Origin: Metopolophium dirhodum
Lineage: Eukaryota; Arthropoda; Insecta; Hemiptera; Aphididae
Direction: 5' to 3'
Length of the DNA: 64,000 bases
NCBI RefSeq assembly: GCF_019925205.1
Contig: NC_083566.1
Location: 19,158,001-19,222,000, forward strand
The notes below the pieces were generated by a model. The model was not told the origin of the DNA, did not search any database, and saw nothing but the letters and a program-made list of their open reading frames with translations. The translations under genes and the position numbers were made by a program. Position 1 is the first letter of the stretch; each line of letters opens with the position of its first letter. This document shows, in pieces, positions 51,282 through 60,400 of this stretch.

Positions 51282-51475
51282 TTACATTTCGCCGAAAATT
51301 CCAGCGAAAGTTTTCCTCAGATTTTTCATCGTGTCTTCGGTGTCGTCCAGCTGCCCTGCTTTGTTTTGCTGCACCGGAACTGGAGCCGCAGCTGAAACGA
51401 TGGAACCTTGACGACTTAGGTTCGCTTTCACCGGTTGGCTAGATTGGTGGCTGCTGGTCACGCTGCTCTCTGAAA
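51282..51475 (-). CDS. Syn: Synapsin exon 9 (C-terminus)
   Basis: The acceptor is AAATTCGCAG, with a second in-phase AG six bases further (TTTCAG). It encodes VSESSVTSSHQSSQPVKANL, SRQGSIVSAAAPVPVQQNKA and GQLDDTEDTMKNLRKTFAGI, then FGEM and TAA. The last 18 residues are the hallmark of insect synapsins. After the TAA the frame reads 22 codons to another TAA. Confidence 0.95.
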
Positions 51476-54400
51476 CTGCGAATTTCAAATTGTATACTAT
51501 TATGCACACCTACCTATTATATTATATTTAGTAGATTATAAATGGCCATTATAATAATATGAGCTATATTTTTAAAAGCTATTTTGAATAAACATCGTTA
51601 TATGTTCGCCAGCTCGTCTTACCCAAAGAATCTCGTCTCGCCGGAATGGCTGGTGGTTCTTCTTCTTGTGGTTGGCTAACTGCTTGAAGACTCATATTTG
51701 CCAATACTTGTGTCTAGTGCAATACATATTTTTTATTTATTAAAATCGTTCATAGTTTAACGAAACGTAATAGAAATTCAATGAGGAATCGATCAGCATG
51801 TTAGTTTTGAGTTGGATGATAGATTGGTCGGTAAAATAATTTTTCAATGACATATTTAATATGTTATTATTATTTTATCGTTCAATTAATTAATTCACTT
51901 AAATTACAACAATTTTACATAACAATTATGTAAAAAAATACGTGACCATTTTTAAACGTGGTAAATATTATATTTAGTACCCGGTACCGAGTGGTACACC
52001 TGCAAGCAAACATACAACAGCACATTTTCTTTCGGTAAAACCAATTTAGTGTTGTTATATATGATATTAGAATGAATTGACCTACTATCAAATTTAAAGG
52101 TAAGAATATTATCTAGGATCTCATATATTTTATAAGGGTGCTATGAGCAATTTAAAATTGTAATGTTTAAAAAAAAAAAAAAAACAACTAACATATCATA
52201 TATTACTAATATGTTATAACCCAAATTGTTTCTACTGAATGCAAATTTTCTATAATGTATATTTTTAATGCGGAGACAACACTTAATGTTAGTGTGGCGT
52301 CCTCTGAGTGTCTTAAATTTAATATTCCTAGATGAATGTATTATACTATTATTGAACTAAAGTAAAAGTTTACATACTTCTAATCGTTCCATGATCAAAT
52401 CAAAAATATGTTTCCTGTCTTCTTCTTGCTGATTTCCCAGCAAGGATAATGCAGAGTCGTTGACCCCAATGATTTGCTCTATTCCGTCTTTGGAAACAAC
52501 TACCTCCAATGACAAGATATCCAGACCACCAAAAAGTTCTGCCACAGCGTCCAGCCAAAATTTGTATCTTTCTAGAACTTCTGTTTCTTCCAACATCGCC
52601 GAACCCACACACGATTTCCAATTGCCTGAGACGCTTTTACGCCTGAAAAGTAATTCCTTAACGAATTAGCGAATCGGTGCTGTACGAGCTAAATGCGTTT
52701 ATATTTACATCAACGCTCTGTAATGAGGTCCGATTTTAGTTAGATGAAGATCGTATTTGCTATCGACAAATGGTTCGGTGGTGCAGTACGTCGAAGCAAC
52801 AGATACAATTGATGTCATGTCCTGGAAGTCAGAATTATTTTCGACTTTGATTTTGCCGACGCCTCCATGAGCGTGTCCAACTTTGAGGACCACTGGCAAT
52901 TGAGTGGCCACCGACTGAAACGCAAAGATATGAACCATTATTTATCCAATGTCGCCGCTATATCAAAATGTATAATTTCTTTTACCATTTCGCCGGAGCT
53001 CGGGTAGAAAGTCTGTTCAATCAACGGAAAATTTTCCTTGCCCAACTTTTTTTGAAGTTGTACCAATTGCCCGTACACCCACGGTTTATCCTGAAAACGT
53101 AAGTGATTTGTTAATGTGGAAATAGACATTCAGAATGTGCCTAAACAGTAAACACTTCATAATTATTATGATAATAGTTTAAAACATATTAAAGTATTAT
53201 GATGTACTCTTATGTACTCTTATGTTACTATTTACTATGATGTTACTCTTTTTAGAAATAATTGAAATTAGCTACCAAATATTACAAAAATACTGTTTCT
53301 GCATCAAATGATAGGTACATTTTTTATTTTATATACCTAGCCAAATAATTTAAAAACATAAAAAGTGATAGTTAATAATATGAATGCTAATATAAATCGA
53401 TGATTTATAATGATAAAACAATAGTAAAAATTACTTAGGTTTAGTCAAAATAAAAATATATCACCTTAATAGTCTAAATGCCCATTTCAGTGCATGAATA
53501 AATAATACATAATATACGATTAGACATCTTTTAAACGATTTAATTTCGAGAGCTAAAATAGTAAATAGTTTCTTGTTTCCAACGAGTTTTCTAGATTTAT
53601 CGATAATCTAACTTAAGTCATAGATACTTATAATCAACACTGTAAATCTTAACGACTTAGGTATGTTAGCATGAATTTGTTGACTAAAAAAAAATGCATA
53701 ATATAATGCTTTGAAATTACGCAAAAATACGCGATTTATTGTAAAATAATAATAATATTGATGAATAATAGTTATTAAATATATTTTTTAATACATTTTT
53801 ATTTAAATACAAAATAATTAATAAAAACTACAACTTTTATAAGCAAACAAACAATTCGTCAATCTTGATGGTTTAAAGTTTAAAAAATTATAAAATATCT
53901 ATGAAGAATAAGTTAAATATAATTATAAGTTAATTACACACTATGGTTCATTTAGCACTATTTGATCATCGAACTAATTTTACTAATTTTAGGTAACAAT
54001 TATCAAAATAAACATGCAAATTCATTATTTTGGCACTTCCGCAGTCCTGCTTATAATTTATGACGTCGTGAGAAACCCTTCACACAGGCTTCAAGCTTTT
54101 CACAGTTAAAACCACATACAAAATCTCTGAATGAACAGTTTTGACCAACTTAATCATGTAAAAAGTACGCGATATTTCAAACTAAGTGACAAGCTTACAC
54201 TCCTTCGACTCAAGTGTGGACGTCCTCATGACATTTTCAGTTAGAACTTCTCACTCGAAAATAATAATTTAAAAAAATTTAAAAATAAAAATTATAACGT
54301 TATTTTATAATATTTTTGTATAAAAAAACAAAATACTGTCACAACAATAAGTCTAATGACTTCGTTGGGAAAACTTTATAAAAAAAAAAAATGACGTGAT

Positions 54401-57400
54401 GAGTCGGCAAGGGTTTTCGCACCTGAAAGTTGTACAACGAATGTAACGAATTGATGCTGGGCACGCCACCGATGTTCAGTCCCAACAAGACGTTACGGTA
54501 ATCCTTACTGGCGTCTCTGACGCTCTGTCGGCACAGGAAGAAATCCGGTCTGAACGAACGGACCACCCTGGAACCGGAAGGCGAGAGCACTGCCATGCTG
54601 ACAGTGCATCCTCTTTCCGCGCTCGCGGTTACCGTCAGGTCTTTGATGTCCGCCTGTTCGACGTGTATCTCGAAGTCGCCAAAGAACCGTTTGCCCCGGA
54701 AGTATCTAGACCTGCGCCAAAACCACAATAAACGTCGTATGGGTAAACAGTGTTTGAGTGGTTGGGGAAGGGGAGTTGGAAAGGTGAGATGGCGTCCCTC
54801 TACTTTTTATAATTTACATTTTCCATCCCACCACTTAATTCATGATGGTTATATACAAATATTATCGATTTATTTTGGTGTTTTTCATATGATTTTTGTC
54901 TTTACGATGGTTTTTTAAATTAGTTTTGCAATAATAAAATTAACACTGAATAATGATATTTATTAATATTATAAATATTATTAGATACTTTTTTGACCTA
55001 CCTATTTGTCTGCTCGTTTAAATTGGTCCATAATATGCCAACGTAGTACTAATGTACCATAATAGATCTAATAAATCTTACAGCAATTGTATGCAAATAT
55101 AATACGATAATATATTATTTTTTCGGTTGTGGAGTTCAAAATTACATTTTTTTTTATTAATTTTACAAAAGTTAATAAATAGAATAAATAAAATTTGTAA
55201 TTAAAAAAAGTTTAGTTTTTAATTTGTTTTTTCATACTAAAAGGTATAAGGCATACTGTTAGTATTTATAAGTTGTATCTACATAAACACTTTAAGCATA
55301 ATATATGTATATTGTATATTATTATACATTTATACACCATAGTCCATAAATGTAATATTTTTTTATGATTTAAATTCAAAATTAATTTAATTGTAGGCAC
55401 TTAGATAGGTATGTATATAGATTATAGATATATGTGAAAATAAGACACCAAACTAAAACGTATACTATACTATAAATATAATTATAAAAAAAAAGTGTAC
55501 AGGAGTTGAACTCACCGCTCCCCCCTCACAAAGGCTGAAAGGCGTATAGGTACTGTTTAAGCCATATATATATATAAATATGAGAGCTATATAATATGAA
55601 TCAAGGGTATTGCAGTACTTATTTTGAGCTCCTTTGACCACAATCTTAGGTTAGATTAGGTTAGGTTAGGTTAGGTTAGGTTAGGTTAGGTTCCCCCCGA
55701 CAGGACCCACCTTGTCGTGGTGGTGGGGGGGGGGGGGGGGGGCTCACGGGCTAAGGCTCATGCCAAGAGGTTCCACCCAAGCGCCGGTCCTGACCTTCAT
55801 CGGTTGGGGTCGGTAAGTCTGGTCCACCTGCTAGCAGCAGCAAACGGACCCAGAAGGAAACTGCAAACCAAAGCCGGCCCAGACTCAATACGTTGGGGCC
55901 GGCAGGACCGGTACACCTGCTACCTACAGCAAACGGACCCAGATGGTAACTGTAAATCCCCCAGATGGTAACTGTAAATTCCCCCTGGCAGTAGGGCTAC
56001 AACGCAGGCTAGAATTTGCCTTAAAAATCAAAAATGGATCAAAATGCCGGCATTTTACCCCTGACCAAGGGCCCCACGGATTTTTTTTTTTTTGGGGGGG
56101 GGGGGTCGTTTATAAACGGAGAAAATAACGGAAATCTAGAAATTAGAAATACTGATAAAGAAGGATCACAGAATCGCCAACTGGTCAATCGGTGAGCGGA
56201 AGTCAACCCGCGAATGTTGTCAAAACAGCTGGGAACCAAGAGACCATCATAGAATCCAACAACCTATACTCGGCCATGGATAACCTTATCAAACGCTTCA
56301 AAACACAGGACAGTGGTATCACACTGCTTATAAACGAAATCTCGAACCTAAAAGCCACACAGATACTGAAGAGAAGCGAAAAGATAAAAACGTGCATAGA
56401 GGATATCTATAATTTGTCTAAAAGAGTAGAGACAAGTAGATATGAAACCATCAGAGCTCTCAAATCTCTTCCACTGTTAACAAGACACATGGTGCTAACT
56501 CAGAAAGAAGAAGAAACTAAGGAGAACCAAATCCCCCCAAAGGAGACAGTCGAGGCATCCACATCAACTCCCTGCTGGTGGGACATGGACGAAAACCCAC
56601 GAAGAAAAGAAACTTGGAACGATGTGGTTAAAACAAAAGGGAAAGGGAAACCTACCAACCATGCTACAGATAAGAGGAGCAGCGATGAGAAAACAATAGA
56701 GACAATTCGCACAAAGCTTCCTGAAAACCAGGGTCACGGAATACCAACAAGAGCAACAATAAGGCCAAGCGAACAAGACAAGCTATGCCAGACTCAATTG
56801 CAATCAAGCCGAGCGACGGAGAGTCAAGCGAAAGCATTCTATTTACCATAAGGAAAGAAGTCAACCTTACACCATACGAACCATAGGCGTCGCCGTGAAA
56901 AGCATTAGGGAAAGCAGAGGAGGAGAACTCCTAATCCAGTTAACGAAAGATAATGACAAGAGGAAAGAACTGGGAGCAGCCCTCCAACAAACGTTGGGTG
57001 AAAAAGCCAAAGTCAGAGAACTTATTCAGTTCTCGGAAATAGAGATCCTCGGAATAGACGGGATTACTACGGAAACCAAAGTACTGGACGCTCTAAGATC
57101 GGCCGCAAAACTAGCAGATGAAGATACGAGCGTCAAGGTCAGGAGCCTCAGGAGGAGACTCGGTGGCATGAAGAGAGCGACAGCAACCTTAAGAACGTCT
57201 GACGCGAATCATATCGTGACAGCAGGCAAGGTAGAGGTAGGCTGGGTAAAGGCAAAGGTAAGACAGAAGATTAAGGCCACGAAATGCTACAGATGCCTAT
57301 GTTTCGGCCACACAAAACATTCCTGTAGGGGACCAGACAGAAGAAACACGTGCAGCCTCTGCACAGAAAAGGGACACAAAGCTGTAGACTGCACAGCCAA

Positions 57401-60400
57401 CCCGAGATGCACGGCCTGCCTGGACATCGGGGAAGAAGCGGGACACTACTCGGGAAGCAACCGTTTAAATGAAACGGGACCGACTGCTATAGCGACACCG
57501 ACAAATGGGCATCAATAGAGCTGGTAAGCAACCTATCGATACATGACCTGGGCAGAGAGGAACCAGGATTCCGATGGATTAAAATCGAATTTGAATTCCA
57601 TTCAAAGGACAAATGGAATGCAATATCCAACTACATCCATCATGTGCTTACAAGAAGGAGAACGAAGAGAGAAGGCGTAAAGGATTACCGGTCAATGTAG
57701 TTAAGTCTTAATGTACGCTGAAAGCAAAAATTGAGGGGATAGAGCTCCTCGTAATATGTATTATATTAATTTGTAAGGTCACAAGCAGGGGGACTATCCC
57801 TGTGAGTGATCAATGTTTGTGTAATTGTTTTCAATAAACGATGGTCACTGAGGGGTGAAATGACTGACGCCAGTGCCACCCTCAGTGGACCAATACCATG
57901 TAAAAAAAAAAAGGTTAGGTTAAGTTAGGTTAGATTAGGTTCACAATCTTATCATTAAAACAAACGCCTCACCATTCGAAGTTCTCGTCGTCCACCACGA
58001 GCAACGTCAACAAACGGTCTTTGCTCACTCTTTGCTGTCTTCGTGTTGCTGCCGCGTCTGTTTCCATACGGTAGGCGGGTAGGTACATGTTTAGAACAAA
58101 ACATAAACGATAATGTTATTACGTATTAATATTTATAAATCGAAATTACTCATAAGTGGACCAACGGTCGGGTACCATTATTGGTATAATGGTGTACTTA
58201 TACGAAATTAAATATATAAACTTGTTCGTACACGATACGTCCCAGAAGGCTATAATATTGGTAGATAAGAATCAGATTTTTCGCCGTTAAAACTTTTAAC
58301 TTATAATATTATTTATTATTTATTGTGCGCAAAAATGTTATTAGAGTTTTAAAAACATTAATATAATGGACTTTACAACAATATTAACTTGGCCGTATAA
58401 AGCGATATCGAACAAATAAATACGAAACTGCACAATCAATGATTTCTGTTTTTTATGATGAAAATTTTGTATTACAAACAGGACTATTGTAGACCTAGTG
58501 ACTATAGTGGTCTCCACTTGTCCACGCAAATCTGGTTTTAAATAACAATAAATTATTTATGGACGCGTGGCTTAAACCCTTTATTGTGACCATCGTACCA
58601 CTAGATTATACGCATATTTACTATCATATTTACATGACATTATATTATTATAATATAAACATGACAATAATGCCAAAACAACGCATTTTTCGTGTATTAG
58701 ATTCTTATCTGGCCTCATTGTTTTTTTTTTATACCCACGAGCTGTATCCGAGGGGAATAAAGTGAAACTGATTTTTGGGGTGGGGTTTAGGGTTTAGGGT
58801 ATATTTTTTATTCATAATACCACTGACTATAAATGGATACTAAATACTATGTAGTATGTATAATCATTGAAAGTACCGTAAAATGGGGTAACTTTGATAA
58901 CTTTTTACTGTTTTATGACAAGTTTACTTTTTATTTTATGGATAACTTCTGTAGTATTAACGATAAAACTCTCAAAATTAAATATTAGTTATGATCAATA
59001 TTTTAACGTTTTAAATTTTAAATTGCTGGTGTTATCTTTTGAGATATTAATCTTTTTAATATGCTATCAAAGTTACACAATGTAATGGGCAACTTTGATA
59101 CCTATATTCAATGTGATACCAAAGTAACCCCATTTTATGAAAAAAGTAAAAAAGTAAAAATAAATTTAAGTTATCCCACGAAATCAAAGTTACCTCATTG
59201 GACGGTATAAAGAAACAATACTAATTTATGTGTTTAAAACTCGTATTCCTATCAATATGGTTTTATTTAAAAATTGATCAATTTGTGTTAAAACGTAACA
59301 GATAGGATATTTTAGAAAAATATGCGGAGTTCGTGGTTTTTTAAATAATTTATTATAGTTTAATTAATTGTTTTCAATTATAATTTATTATATATTCACA
59401 TACAGTTTATTATTTTGTTAAAATCGTTATCGTCAAAAAGGGGAAATACATCCATACAAATGGGTGTATTAAATAATGATAATGTATTACAGTTATTATC
59501 AAATTATATGACTATTTTTAATTAGAATTAACGACCGTTGTTATCTGCAGAAACCAGTGTATATATATAATGTTGAGAAAATTCACGACTGAAACTTTCT
59601 TTCGTAAACTTTCTAGAACTTATAATTTATTCATACATTATATAGAAACAAGAATCTACATATTAATATCGAATCATAAAAACGATATGTTACTGATTTA
59701 TTATAAGTAAACAGCATTGAAACAAATTGAATGAAAATAAAAAATAAAAACGTTTTACCAACAATCATTTAAATACAATGTATATATCTACGTTGTTTGT
59801 AAGCAATGTACATCGGGTAGGCCGTGTAAATCGATAGGTATGCACGGAATATGATAATACGGATTGAATAAAGAATTGAAAGCACTTGAAAGTAATTCGA
59901 AAATGTTCTTGTGTATAGTTGGACAGGTAAGGTGTTTTAAAATGTATTATAAGTGATTATAGCTTCCATGTGCACAGCCTCAAAAAAATTGAATGCCGAT
60001 TTTTGACATGGATTCGACACACAAAAGCGTTAGGTACTTTAATATAATATTACTGTCTGGAATACAATATAGTATTATTATTTGGTTTTTCTCGCAGCAC
60101 AATAATATTGCAAGGAGATGTTCACTAACGTTACGTAATGTTCACAAACGTTATCGATAATCCCAATAATACCTATAGGTAAACAAAACGGACGAAGGAA
60201 GTTATTATTTATTGCGGATTAAATATGGAACTATTTCGATACAACGTTCTTAAAACTAAATGGCGCTCGATATACAATGGGATATTGATATGTCAGGAAC
60301 AAAGCGAAATGCAATAATACGCTTTTAAGTATTATAGTATTAGTTTTCAACTTAAATTATGATAATTAATTATTAGTCGAACGCTTGACAATAATACGTC

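Larger units (their letters stand above)
55693..57912 (+). mobile_element. TRAS/R1-like non-LTR retrotransposon, internally deleted
   Basis: The element starts with CCCCCCGACAGG directly after TTAGGTT and ends in a poly(A) run (57902-57912) directly before GGTTAGG. Insertion in TTAGG repeats is the known target of TRAS and SART families of insects. The 5' UTR has a long G run near 55726-55742 and two tandem copies of a GTCCACCTGCT/CAGCAAACGGACCCAGA block (about 55780-55960). ORF1 (gag) follows in two frames, and then the last part of ORF2. The endonuclease, the reverse transcriptase and most of the RNase H region are missing, so a full-length element of several kb has lost its middle. It cannot move by itself. 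Confidence 0.85.
55639..57951. repeat. TTAGG telomeric repeats flanking a retroelement, bracketed by a 10-bp direct repeat
   Basis: The left block 55646-55690 has nine units (eight TTAGG, one TTAGA). The right block is 57913-57940 (GG then TTAGG, TTAAG, TTAGG, TTAGA, TTAGG). CACAATCTTA occurs exactly at both outer borders, 55639-55648 and 57942-57951. The variant pair TTAGATTAGG is present on both sides. The structure reads as one insertion of telomere-type DNA carrying the retroelement. Confidence 0.85.
54712..57972 (-). other. Synapsin intron 3 (3.26 kb, host of the telomeric retroelement)
   Basis: It runs from the donor GTGAGG of exon 3 to the acceptor of exon 4. It contains the TTAGG-flanked TRAS-like element at 55639-57951; the remaining ~900 bp is AT-rich intron. 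The element lies antisense to synapsin. Confidence 0.9.

Noticed and set aside
55717..55971. 84-codon plus frame starting with Gly run
   Set aside because: Lies in the 5' UTR of the retroelement and reflects tandemly repeated UTR sequence, not a protein.
58065..58067. ATG before synapsin exon 3 as an alternative translation start
   Set aside because: In frame, but it lies before the acceptor. Exons 1 and 2 join with matching phase and carry conserved N-terminal motifs.
58780..58800. GGTTTAGGGTTTAGGG as a telomere repeat
   Set aside because: It is the plant-type TTTAGGG motif in only two units, not the insect TTAGG; likely chance.
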